Positions 1-5,045 of a DNA stretch of 5,057 nucleotides are shown piece by piece. The stretch is from Beijerinckiaceae bacterium (GTDB lineage: Bacteria; Pseudomonadota; Alphaproteobacteria; Rhizobiales; Beijerinckiaceae), in contig JAKONB010000450.1 in assembly GCA_022702195.1 (NCBI GenBank), positions 1-5,057 of the forward strand, written 5' to 3'. A program made the position numbers and the translations under genes. Below the pieces are notes generated by a model that was given only the letters and a program-made list of their open reading frames with translations, was not told the DNA's origin and searched no databases. Each line of letters starts with the position of its first letter. The stretch's first letter is position 1.

Positions 1-2
1 GG

Positions 3-19
3 TCTCCGGCTTTCGGAGA
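3..19. other. Small hairpin at the left edge, possible end of an upstream terminator
   Basis: TCTCCG (3-8) and CGGAGA (14-19) form a perfect 6-bp stem around the 5-base loop GCTTT. A short A-rich stretch follows but no T run on the plus strand. It could be the terminator of a gene lying to the left of the window, or chance in GC-rich DNA. The rest of 1-105 shows no gene. Confidence 0.22.
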
Positions 20-105
20 AAGACGATGCCCCATCGCAAATCGACGGCTCCGCCCCGGATCCGACGTCCGGGATGATGCCGCCATCCCCCCAGAGGAACA
101 CCCGC

Positions 106-309
106 ATGGCAGCGAACGAAAAAGTGACGACCTATGCCCTCAAGCAGGCCATCGCCGCGAGGGTCGGCGACCATGTGGAGATCGCGGTGGAGGCCGAGGA
201 CGGCACCCGGTTCAAGATCACGGCCAGCCCCGAGCAGCTCGATGCCCTGACGGGCGATCTCGACACCATCCTGTCGGAAGATGACGCGGAGTCCCAGGCC
301 ACGGAATAG
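106..309 (+). CDS. Small acidic protein of unknown function (67 aa)
   Basis: I do not recognise a named family and assign no function. The start at 106 is chosen over in-frame ATGs at 73 and 76 because AGAGGAA (92-98) lies 7 bases upstream as a good ribosome binding site, whereas nothing similar precedes the earlier ATGs. The 67-residue product has a probable N-terminal helix (VTTYALKQAIAARVG, residues 7-21), two probable beta strands (HVEIAVEAEDG and TRFKITA, about 23-40), a short helix starting at SPEQLDAL (41-48) and a very acidic tail (LSEDDAESQATE, 56-67). There is no signal peptide, membrane segment or cysteine, so it should be cytoplasmic. The alternating-strand pattern followed by an acidic tail argues for a real gene. 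It stands alone, with 266 non-coding bases before the next gene, so the context gives no hint of its role. Confidence 0.72.
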   Translation: MAANEKVTTYALKQAIAARVGDHVEIAVEAEDGTRFKITASPEQLDALTGDLDTILSEDDAESQATE

Positions 310-383
310 TCCGACCCGCTCCATCGCCACGGGGCCTCGTCATCACTCCTCAACCTTGAACGGCGAGTCTTGCCGCAACCCCG

Positions 384-400
384 TCCGGCCCCGCGCCGGA
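384..400. other. Weak hairpin in the 310-575 intergenic gap
   Basis: TCCGGC (384-389) pairs with GCCGGA (395-400) around a 5-base loop. It lies 75 bases past the stop of the 67-aa gene and has no T run, so it is at best a weak terminator. Apart from this and a possible promoter at 513-538, I see nothing in the 310-575 gap. The open frames crossing it have no ribosome binding site and read like chance frames in GC-rich DNA. Confidence 0.2.
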
Positions 401-512
401 TGGGATACGGCCACGAAGCCGGGATCGGGTGACGCCGGATGTACGCGCACCCCGTCTCGGCCGACTGGGTGGGGCTGTGACGGACCCGTGATGGCGCTCC
501 GTGTCGCGGCGC

Positions 513-538
513 GGATCATTCCCCCACCCCACGACGTT
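513..538 (+). promoter_or_regulatory. Possible EcfG (general stress) promoter for the 82-aa gene
   Basis: GGATC (513-517), a 17-base spacer and CGTT (535-538) match the alphaproteobacterial EcfG consensus GGAAC-N16/17-CGTT at 8 of 9 positions, with one change in the -35 element. Transcription would begin near 545, leaving a leader of about 30 bases that contains the ribosome binding site GCGGAGG (564-570). The position is ideal, but the imperfect -35 keeps this tentative. Confidence 0.35.
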
Positions 539-575
539 GAGCCCTCGCCGCATCTGCCGCGGTGCGGAGGCCGCC

Positions 576-824
576 GTGTACAATCCCTTCCTATCGTCGA
601 TGATGCTCGCCTTCGAGGCCCAGAAGGTGATCGAGCTTCGCCTCGTGCGCCTGGCCTGGGGCGGGCGCGAGGGCCAGGCCGAGATGCAGTCGATGGTGAC
701 CGAGAAGATCCATGCCACCTTCGAGGCCATGGGCACCCTGATGATGGGCGGCTCGCCCGAGACCGTGATCGCCCGCTACCGCGAGCACGTGGCGCTGAAC
801 ACGAAGCGGCTCTCGGTCAGCTGA
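576..824 (+). CDS. Small helical, phasin-like protein of unknown function (82 aa)
   Basis: This resembles a small uncharacterised protein common in Methylobacterium and related Hyphomicrobiales. Its helical, amphipathic character is reminiscent of phasin-like proteins, but a role at polyhydroxyalkanoate granules is only a guess. The GTG start at 576 is preferred over the ATG at 501 because GCGGAGG (564-570) sits 5 bases upstream, and because the extra N-terminal residues of the longer form are arginine- and proline-rich, as in translated non-coding DNA, while MYNPF is a natural beginning. Visible features are a first helix with AFEAQKVIELRLVRLAWGG (12-30), a second helix with EMQSMVTEKIHATFEAMGTLM (36-56), a GGSPE turn (58-62) and a final helix with VIARYREHVALNTKRL (64-79). 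There is no signal peptide or cysteine, and the pattern is soluble rather than membrane-spanning. It converges on the DUF892 gene and shares a terminator hairpin with it. Confidence 0.8.
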   Translation: MYNPFLSSMMLAFEAQKVIELRLVRLAWGGREGQAEMQSMVTEKIHATFEAMGTLMMGGSPETVIARYREHVALNTKRLSVS

Positions 825-847
825 CCCCGCGCACGGCGCGAGCAAGA

Positions 848-869
848 GGGCGCCCCGGCTGGGGCGCCC
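848..869. terminator. Bidirectional terminator hairpin between convergent genes
   Basis: GGGCGCCCC (848-856) and GGGGCGCCC (861-869) form a perfect 9-bp stem with the 4-base loop GGCT. It begins 24 bases after the stop of the 82-aa gene and 7 bases after the stop of the minus-strand DUF892 gene. It lacks a real T run in either direction (minus strand continues TCTTGCT a few bases further on), which is common in high-GC genomes. The perfect stem in the only gap between two convergent genes makes a shared terminator the natural reading. Confidence 0.7.
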
Positions 870-875
870 CGGCGC

Positions 876-1439
876 TCAGGCCTTCGCCTTGGTCCGGCTC
901 TTGGCCTTGGGGGCAGCCTCTTCGGTCTCCTCGCCCGCCTCCACAGACTCGGTTCCGTCCACGTTGATGCGCTCGGCGATCTCAGACAGCAGGGCGTCGG
1001 CCTTCTTCTCCTCCTGCAGGGTCTCGTCGAGGAGCTTGGCGGCGTCGGCATAGCCGAGCTGGGATGCCCAGGTCTTGAGCGTGCCGTAGCGGGCGATCTC
1101 GTAATGCTCGACGGCCTGGGCGCAGGCGGCCAGCACCGCGTCGGCGGCCGGGCTGTCGCCGAAATCGTCCATGTCCTCTTCCATCTCCGACGTGATGCCC
1201 TGCATCGCCTCGCAGGTCTTGGCGCGGGCCGGCTTGCCGATGATCTCGAACACCTGCTGCAGACGCTCGACCTGATGCGCGCTCTCCTCCGCATGGGTTT
1301 CGAAGGCCTGGCGCAGCTCGTCGTGTTCGGCGGCCTTGGCGGATTTCTTGAGGGCCTTCACCGACTGCTTCTCGGCGTAATAGACGTCCTTCAGGGTCTC
1401 GTAGAAGGCGTCGTGCAGGGTCTTTTCCTTGGCGGCCAT
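876..1439 (-). CDS. DUF892 family ferritin-like protein (YciE/YciF-like)
   Basis: A 187-aa cytoplasmic protein of the DUF892/YciE-YciF family: ferritin-like four-helix bundles with a putative di-metal centre, usually induced by stress. The biochemical activity is not well established. The opening LHDAFYETLKDVYYAEKQ (8-25) is the family signature. Candidate metal ligands are spaced as in ferritin-like folds: E23 in YYAEKQ, E52xxH55 in HAEESAHQ, E111 or E114 in VEHYEIARYGTL and E144xxxD148 in LQEEKKADALL. Helices fill about 8-155. A tail of about 28 residues follows, first acidic (ESVEAGEETEE) then basic (PKAKSRTKAKA), and is probably disordered. The ATG at 1439 is chosen because GAGGGA lies about 8 bases upstream and MAAKEKTL is where homology would begin. 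The frame stays open further upstream without a convincing start. It is divergent from the Crp/Fnr gene, and a possible EcfG promoter lies at 1490-1514. Confidence 0.93.
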   Translation of the reverse strand: MAAKEKTLHDAFYETLKDVYYAEKQSVKALKKSAKAAEHDELRQAFETHAEESAHQVERLQQVFEIIGKPARAKTCEAMQGITSEMEEDMDDFGDSPAADAVLAACAQAVEHYEIARYGTLKTWASQLGYADAAKLLDETLQEEKKADALLSEIAERINVDGTESVEAGEETEEAAPKAKSRTKAKA

Positions 1440-1489
1440 GGTCTCGTCCCTCGCTGTCGGCGGCCGCTCGTGGGCGGCGACAGGCATCG

Positions 1490-1514
1490 AACGCCCGTCT
1501 GGGAGATCGGGTCC
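1490..1514 (-). promoter_or_regulatory. Possible EcfG (general stress) promoter for the DUF892 gene
   Basis: Read on the minus strand, GGACC (1514-1510), a 16-base spacer and CGTT (1493-1490) match GGAAC-N16/17-CGTT at 8 of 9 positions. Six bases further upstream is an A/T tract (GAAAAAATA, within 1520-1528) placed like an UP element. Transcription would start near 1483, giving a leader of about 45 bases before the ATG at 1439. Stress induction is typical of DUF892 genes, which supports the call. The mismatch in the -35 element is the weakness. Confidence 0.42.
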
Positions 1515-1722
1515 GCGCCATATTTTTTCGTTGCGGAGGAACCCCACGGGACGGGCTCCCCGCCCTCGTGGCGGCGTCCCGGAAGCCGACGGACGGTCCG
1601 ATGACCCGATCGCACGCGCCCGCCGGTCCTGGTCGGCGCCGGATGCACCGTCCCGACGATCCCATCGCGACCCGGACATTGTTCAGGGACATCCAGGATC
1701 CGCTCGGATCTGAGATCTGCTG

Positions 1723-1739
1723 GCATTCCGATGAAATGC
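1723..1739. promoter_or_regulatory. Inverted repeat upstream of the Crp/Fnr gene, possible operator
   Basis: GCATT (1723-1727) and AATGC (1735-1739) are perfect 5-bp arms separated by 7 bases, about 100 bases upstream of the regulator gene. The arms are short, so chance is quite possible. It does not match the CRP (TGTGA-N6-TCACA) or FNR (TTGAT-N4-ATCAA) sites. Confidence 0.2.
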
Positions 1740-1755
1740 GTCTCCGACCGGTGCG

Positions 1756-1784
1756 TTGACCGCGAACGCCTGGAAAAATAACAC
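1756..1784 (+). promoter_or_regulatory. Possible sigma70-type promoter for the Crp/Fnr gene
   Basis: TTGACC (1756-1761) is a good -35 element. At the 17-base spacing the -10 position reads TAACAC (1779-1784), a poor match, although the surrounding DNA (AAAAATAACA) is easily melted. The rest of the 1440-1841 gap holds the candidate DUF892 promoter, two inverted repeats and no gene I can support: its open frames are arginine- and proline-rich and lack ribosome binding sites. Confidence 0.3.
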
Positions 1785-1786
1785 AT

Positions 1787-1800
1787 GTAAATTAACTTAC
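1787..1800. promoter_or_regulatory. A/T-rich 14-bp near-palindrome, candidate operator
   Basis: GTAAATTAACTTAC is symmetric at 12 of 14 positions (GTAA-n-TTAA-n-TTAC). It sits in the most A/T-rich stretch of the window (about 1774-1820), 41 bases before the regulator start codon and just downstream of the possible -10 element, where a repressor or autoregulator would act. It is not a canonical CRP or FNR site. Which protein binds it, if any, cannot be told from the sequence. Confidence 0.33.
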
Positions 1801-1841
1801 GATGACTGCTTTGTATTTCTGGTGGGCACGACGGGGATCGC

Positions 1842-2591
1842 ATGCCGCACCATCTCATCCGCAAGCTCGAGCAATTCACCAAGCTCTCGCGGGACGACCG
1901 GCAGGCCCTGGAGGCCGCGGCGGCCAAGCGACGGTCCTTCGCCGAGCATTCCGACATCATCCGGGAGGGGGACGACCCCGCCTATGTCAACCTGATCCTG
2001 GAAGGATGGGCCTGCCGCTACAAGCAGCTCGACGATGGCCGGCGCCAGATCCTGTCCTTCTTCGTGCCGGGCGATCTGTGTGACACCCACATCTACATCT
2101 TGCGCGAGATGGACCATTCCATCGCCGCCCTCACGCCGGTGACGCTGGCGGAGATTCCGCGCTCGATCCTCGAGCGGATCACGAATGAACGCACCCGCGT
2201 GACGAAGGCCCTGTGGTGGGACACCCTGGTGTCGGTGGCGATCCAGCGGGAATGGACGGTCAATCTCGGTCAGCGCACCGCGATCGAGCGGCTCGGCCAC
2301 CTGTTCTGCGAGCTGTTCCTGCGCCTGCGCGGGGTCGGCCTGACGGAGGGCAACAGCTGCATGCTGCCGCTGACCCAGGTGGAACTGGCAGACGCGATGG
2401 GCCTGTCGAACGTGCACATCAACCGCACGCTGCAGGAGCTGCGCCGGTCCGGCCTGGTGGCGCTCAAGGGCAAGCGCTTGACCATTCCGGATCTCGACGC
2501 CCTGCAGAAAATCTCCCTGTTCAACCCGAACTACCTCCACCTTGAGCATGACGGTCGCCATCTCGACGCCGACGAACCCACGTCCCCGTGA
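1842..2591 (+). CDS. Crp/Fnr family transcriptional regulator
   Basis: A 249-aa DNA-binding regulator with the standard layout: cyclic-nucleotide-binding-like beta roll at about 25-115 (IIREGDDPAYVNLILEGWA, then GRRQILSFFVPGDLCD), a long dimerisation helix at about 118-165 and a winged helix-turn-helix at about 175-215 (LPLTQVELADAMGLSNVHIN, then RTLQELRRSGLVALKGKRL). The recognition helix reads SNVHINRTLQELR instead of the SRETVGR or SRETISR of CRP and FNR, the form common among many alphaproteobacterial paralogues, so its target probably differs from TGTGA or TTGAT. It lacks the N-terminal cysteine cluster of FNR (the first cysteine is C58) and the RS motif that binds cAMP in CRP, so the signal is unknown. 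The ATG at 1842 has only a weak ribosome binding site (ACGGGGA, 1831-1837), but the protein begins at the usual point for the family. It is followed after 51 bases by the HWE kinase gene, probably in one transcript. Confidence 0.93.
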   Translation: MPHHLIRKLEQFTKLSRDDRQALEAAAAKRRSFAEHSDIIREGDDPAYVNLILEGWACRYKQLDDGRRQILSFFVPGDLCDTHIYILREMDHSIAALTPVTLAEIPRSILERITNERTRVTKALWWDTLVSVAIQREWTVNLGQRTAIERLGHLFCELFLRLRGVGLTEGNSCMLPLTQVELADAMGLSNVHINRTLQELRRSGLVALKGKRLTIPDLDALQKISLFNPNYLHLEHDGRHLDADEPTSP

Positions 2592-2642
2592 GATGGTTCT
2601 GTCCCGGGAGCGCATCCGTCTCGGGGGCACATGGGAGTTTCA

Positions 2643-3293
2643 ATGTCGATGGGATCCGGGCCGAGGGATGGCGACGTGGGGGCGGTTCTCCTGGCCGAAT
2701 CGCAGCACGGGGTGCGCAACACGCTGGCGACGACCCGGATGGTCGCGCGGCGCTCGGCCGAGTTCAGCGAGAGCCTGGAGGATTATTCCGCGCATCTGGA
2801 CGGGCGCCTGGCCGCCCTGGCGCGGATGCACAACCTGATGATCCAGAACGCCACGGCGGGGATCGATCTCGGCCAGCTCGTCACCGACGAGCTGGCGAGT
2901 GTCCGCGCTTACCGGGACGAACGCACGCGGGCGGAGGGGCCGGATGTGCGGTTGCACCTGCGGGCGGCCGAACCGCTGGTGCTGGCGCTGGCGTTGCACG
3001 AGTTGACGACGAACGCGATCAAGTTCGGCGCCCTGGCCAGCCTATCTGGCCGCCTGGCCGTGACCTGGCGGATCGACGAACGGGATGGCGGATCCCAGCT
3101 CAGGCTCGACTGGGTCGAGAGCGGCGTGCCCCTGGATGCGCAGGCGCCGCGGCGCAACGGGTTCGGCACCGTGGTGCTGCTGGAAATGGTGGCGCAGGAT
3201 CTGCAGGCACGGGGGAGCCTCGCCTTCGCGTCCGGCGGCCTGCACTACGGCATGGTGATGCCGCTGACCGCGCGGGTCCGGCACGCCGCGTGA
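2643..3293 (+). CDS. HWE-type sensor histidine kinase, catalytic module only
   Basis: A 216-aa soluble protein made of little more than the HWE kinase core. The H box is AESQHGVRNTLA, with H22 as the likely phosphoacceptor; the family usually has HR at this point, here HG. The N box is ALHELTTNAIKFGAL (H119, E120, N124, K127), and the W-x-E pair that names the family is LDWVESG (W157, E159). The ATP-lid glycine box is RNGFGTVVL (G173, G175), followed by the closing GGLHYGMVMPL strand. There is no PAS, GAF, transmembrane or receiver domain, so any signal must come from a partner, and no response regulator lies in the window. The ATG at 2643 is chosen because GGGAG (2633-2637) is 5 bases upstream. 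An in-frame ATG at 2631 (4 residues longer, with GGGGG only 3 bases away) is the alternative. Co-transcription with the upstream Crp/Fnr gene is likely. Phosphotransfer is family knowledge; its target is unknown. Confidence 0.88.
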   Translation: MSMGSGPRDGDVGAVLLAESQHGVRNTLATTRMVARRSAEFSESLEDYSAHLDGRLAALARMHNLMIQNATAGIDLGQLVTDELASVRAYRDERTRAEGPDVRLHLRAAEPLVLALALHELTTNAIKFGALASLSGRLAVTWRIDERDGGSQLRLDWVESGVPLDAQAPRRNGFGTVVLLEMVAQDLQARGSLAFASGGLHYGMVMPLTARVRHAA

Positions 3294-3337
3294 CAGAATT
3301 GCCGTTTCATCAAGTCCCTGGGCCGTCCGCCGCTGGC

Positions 3338-3358
3338 CCGACAGGGGGGGCCTGTCGG
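3338..3358 (+). terminator. Terminator-like hairpin after the crp-HWE kinase pair
   Basis: CCGACAGG (3338-3345) and CCTGTCGG (3351-3358) form a perfect 8-bp stem with a loop of five G. It starts 45 bases after the kinase stop and ends 40 bases before the amidohydrolase start. No T run follows, so it may be a factor-independent terminator of the GC-rich kind, or a leader element of the next gene. The rest of 3294-3397 shows no clear promoter. Confidence 0.5.
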
Positions 3359-3397
3359 ACATCGGCGGCCCCCACCAACCGTTCGAGCGAGTGACCG

Positions 3398-4639
3398 GTG
3401 ACCGACACGAATCGCGATGCTCTCGCCCCCCGCATCACGGCGCGGCTCGACGCGCTGGCCTCCATCAGCGCCGAGGACGGCGCGATCACCCGCGTCTACC
3501 TCAGCCCCGAACAGGCGCGGGCCAGCGCCCTGGTGGCGGGCTGGATGCGGGAGGCCGGGATGGCGGCCCGCATCGACGCAGTCGGCAACGTGGTCGGCCG
3601 GGTCGAGGGTCCGGTTCCCGGCGGCCCGGCCCTGGTGATCGGCTCGCATCTCGACACCGTGCGGGACGCGGGGCGGTTCGACGGTCCCCTCGGGGTGGTG
3701 GCCGGCATCGCCTGCGTCGAGGCTCTGATGCGGGAGGGCGCGGCGCTCCCCTTCGCCATCGAGGTGGTAGGCTTCGCCGACGAGGAGGGCACGCGCTTCG
3801 CCTCCACCCTCATCGGCAGCCGGGCCTTCGCCGGCTCCCTGACCACCGACATCCTCACGCGCACGGACCCGGACGGCATCACCGTGGCGGAGGCGCTGCG
3901 GGCGGCGGGGTTCGATCCCGCCCGGATCGGCGAGGCGGCGCGGCCGGCCGGCTCGATCCTGGGCTATCTCGAACTGCATATCGAACAGGGGCCGGCCCTG
4001 GAGCGGGCCGACCTGCCGGTCGGCCTCGTCACGGCGATCAGCGGGGCGACGCGCCTGGCCCTCACCCTCACGGGCGAGGCGGGCCATGCCGGCACCGTGG
4101 CGATGGACGCGCGGCGCGACGCACTGGCGGGGGCGGCCGCCTGCATCCTCGCCGTCGAGGCCCGCTGCCGGCCCGAACCGGGTCTCGTCGGGACGGTGGG
4201 CACCCTCACGGCGGCCCCCGGCGCCGGAAACGTCATCCCGGGCCGGGTTCGCTTCAGTCTCGACCTGCGGGCGCCCGACGACCGGCAGCGCCGGGCCGCC
4301 CTCGCCGACCTCGACATCGCCTTCGCGGAGATCGCCGCGGCGCGGGGCTTGAGCCTCGACCGGGTGGTGACGCACGAGGCCGGCAGCGCCCCCTGCGACC
4401 CGGCCCTGATGGCGCATCTCGCCGAGGGCATCGCCGCCGAGGGTTATCCGGCCTTGCGCCTGCCGAGCGGGGCCGGGCATGACGGCATGGCGATCGCTCC
4501 CATCGCCCCCATCGCGATGCTGTTCGTGCGCTGCCGCGGCGGCATCAGCCACAACCCGGCCGAGTTCGCCAGCCAGGCCGATATCGAGGCCGGAGCACGG
4601 GTTTTGCTGGCGACCCTGAGGCGCCTCGCCGCCGCATGA
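3398..4639 (+). CDS. allC: M20-family Zn amidohydrolase, probable allantoate amidohydrolase
   Basis: A 413-aa cytoplasmic metalloenzyme of the M20 hydantoinase/carbamoylase group, about the usual length. Allantoate amidohydrolase releases ammonia and CO2 from allantoate to give ureidoglycine in purine breakdown. Close relatives hydrolyse N-carbamoyl amino acids or ureidopropionate. The di-zinc site is complete: H84 in GSHLDT, D95 in GRFDGPLGV (bridging), E129/E130 in FADEEGTRF (catalytic base and ligand), H194 in LELHIEQGP and H385 in GISHNPAEF. SGAGHDGM (357-364) is the conserved substrate-side motif. A dimerisation (lid) domain spans about 210-330, with GEAGHAGT at 226-233. The start is GTG at 3398, with only a weak ribosome binding site; the next in-frame ATG is at residue 50 and would cut into the fold. 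Exact substrate is not decided by the sequence. The HpxZ-type neighbour favours ureide catabolism over hydantoin use. Confidence 0.85.
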   Translation: MTDTNRDALAPRITARLDALASISAEDGAITRVYLSPEQARASALVAGWMREAGMAARIDAVGNVVGRVEGPVPGGPALVIGSHLDTVRDAGRFDGPLGVVAGIACVEALMREGAALPFAIEVVGFADEEGTRFASTLIGSRAFAGSLTTDILTRTDPDGITVAEALRAAGFDPARIGEAARPAGSILGYLELHIEQGPALERADLPVGLVTAISGATRLALTLTGEAGHAGTVAMDARRDALAGAAACILAVEARCRPEPGLVGTVGTLTAAPGAGNVIPGRVRFSLDLRAPDDRQRRAALADLDIAFAEIAAARGLSLDRVVTHEAGSAPCDPALMAHLAEGIAAEGYPALRLPSGAGHDGMAIAPIAPIAMLFVRCRGGISHNPAEFASQADIEAGARVLLATLRRLAAA

Positions 4640-4661
4640 CCGGGACCCGCATTCAGGCGCC
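4620..4661. other. Possible hairpin spanning the two convergent stop codons
   Basis: GGCGCCT (4620-4626) and AGGCGCC (4655-4661) can form a 7-bp stem with a 28-base loop. Only 13 bases separate the two stop codons, so any terminator for either gene must overlap coding sequence, as this one does. The long loop and absent T run make it weak. Confidence 0.2.
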
Positions 4662-5045
4662 AGCCTCCGCCGCGATGACGCTCACATGCGCGGCCACCAC
4701 CTTCCAGCCGTCGGGAAACCGGATCCAGGTCTGGCTCTGCCGGCCGATCCGGTCGGGGCTGCCCTCCCGCGTGAACAGGGTCATGGCCACCGCCGCATCG
4801 CGCCCGTAGGTGGTGATGACGGTCTGGCGCAGGGTGCGTGCCAGCCCCACGGGCGAGCGCGCCCGCCGGAAAGCGCGGATCGCCTCCATCCCGTAGAGGG
4901 TCTCGCCGGCTCCGTAGCGGATCGTGCGGGGATCGTCGTGGAACAACCCTTCCAGCACCGCCACGTCGTTGCCCACGAGGGCGGCCTCGTAGGTGGCGAA
5001 GGCCGCCTCCACCTCGGCCCTCACATCCGCCGCGTCGATTTCCAT
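4653..5045 (-). CDS. hpxZ: HpxZ / AtzH-like protein of oxalurate catabolism
   Basis: A complete 130-aa protein of the HpxZ/AtzH family (SnoaL/NTF2-like cone fold). HpxZ belongs to the hpxWXYZ oxalurate-degradation genes of purine catabolism in Klebsiella. The related AtzH acts on 1-carboxybiuret in cyanuric acid breakdown. Family marks visible are AAFATYEAALVGNDVAVLEG (14-33), HDDPRTIRYGAGETLYGMEA (36-55), AIRAFRRAR (55-63), TVITTYGRD (75-83), and the C-terminal GRQSQTWIRFPDGWKVVAAH (101-120) ending in HVSVI. There is no signal peptide or membrane segment, so it is cytoplasmic. The ATG at 5045 has a strong ribosome binding site (GGGAG, complement of 5052-5056) 6 bases upstream. In hpx loci this gene typically follows amidase genes of the HpxY/AtzE type, so I infer that it ends an operon entering from beyond the right edge. 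It converges with the allantoate amidohydrolase gene. Confidence 0.9.
   Translation of the reverse strand: MEIDAADVRAEVEAAFATYEAALVGNDVAVLEGLFHDDPRTIRYGAGETLYGMEAIRAFRRARSPVGLARTLRQTVITTYGRDAAVAMTLFTREGSPDRIGRQSQTWIRFPDGWKVVAAHVSVIAAEAGA

Noticed and set aside
95..99. GGAAC just before the 67-aa gene, considered as a promoter element
   Set aside because: It is part of the ribosome binding site AGAGGAA, and no CGTT follows at the right distance.
281..967. A 228-codon plus-strand open frame overlapping two genes
   Set aside because: Its translation is Pro/Arg/Gly-rich, it has no ribosome binding site and it runs across the intergenic gap, the 82-aa gene and the terminator.
1538..1542. An exact GGAAC on the plus strand, considered as an EcfG -35 element for the Crp/Fnr gene
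   Set aside because: No CGTT follows at 16-17 bases, and the site is about 300 bases from the gene.
1104..1604. A 166-codon plus-strand open frame opposite the DUF892 gene
   Set aside because: It is antisense to a clear family member, with Gly/Leu-rich repeats that mirror the helix heptads of the real gene.
1797..2630. A 277-codon minus-strand open frame opposite the Crp/Fnr gene
   Set aside because: It is a shadow of the plus-strand regulator, which has a full beta roll and helix-turn-helix. The antisense product has no recognisable domain.
3299..3313. TTG-N9-CAA resembling an FNR-type site upstream of the amidohydrolase
   Set aside because: FNR-type sites have eight bases between TTG and CAA, here nine, and only the right half (ATCAA) matches.
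3245..4552. A 435-codon minus-strand open frame opposite the amidohydrolase
   Set aside because: It is an antisense frame kept open by high GC at third codon positions. It is rich in Arg, Gly, Ala and Asp without motifs, while the plus-strand frame carries a complete metal-site signature.
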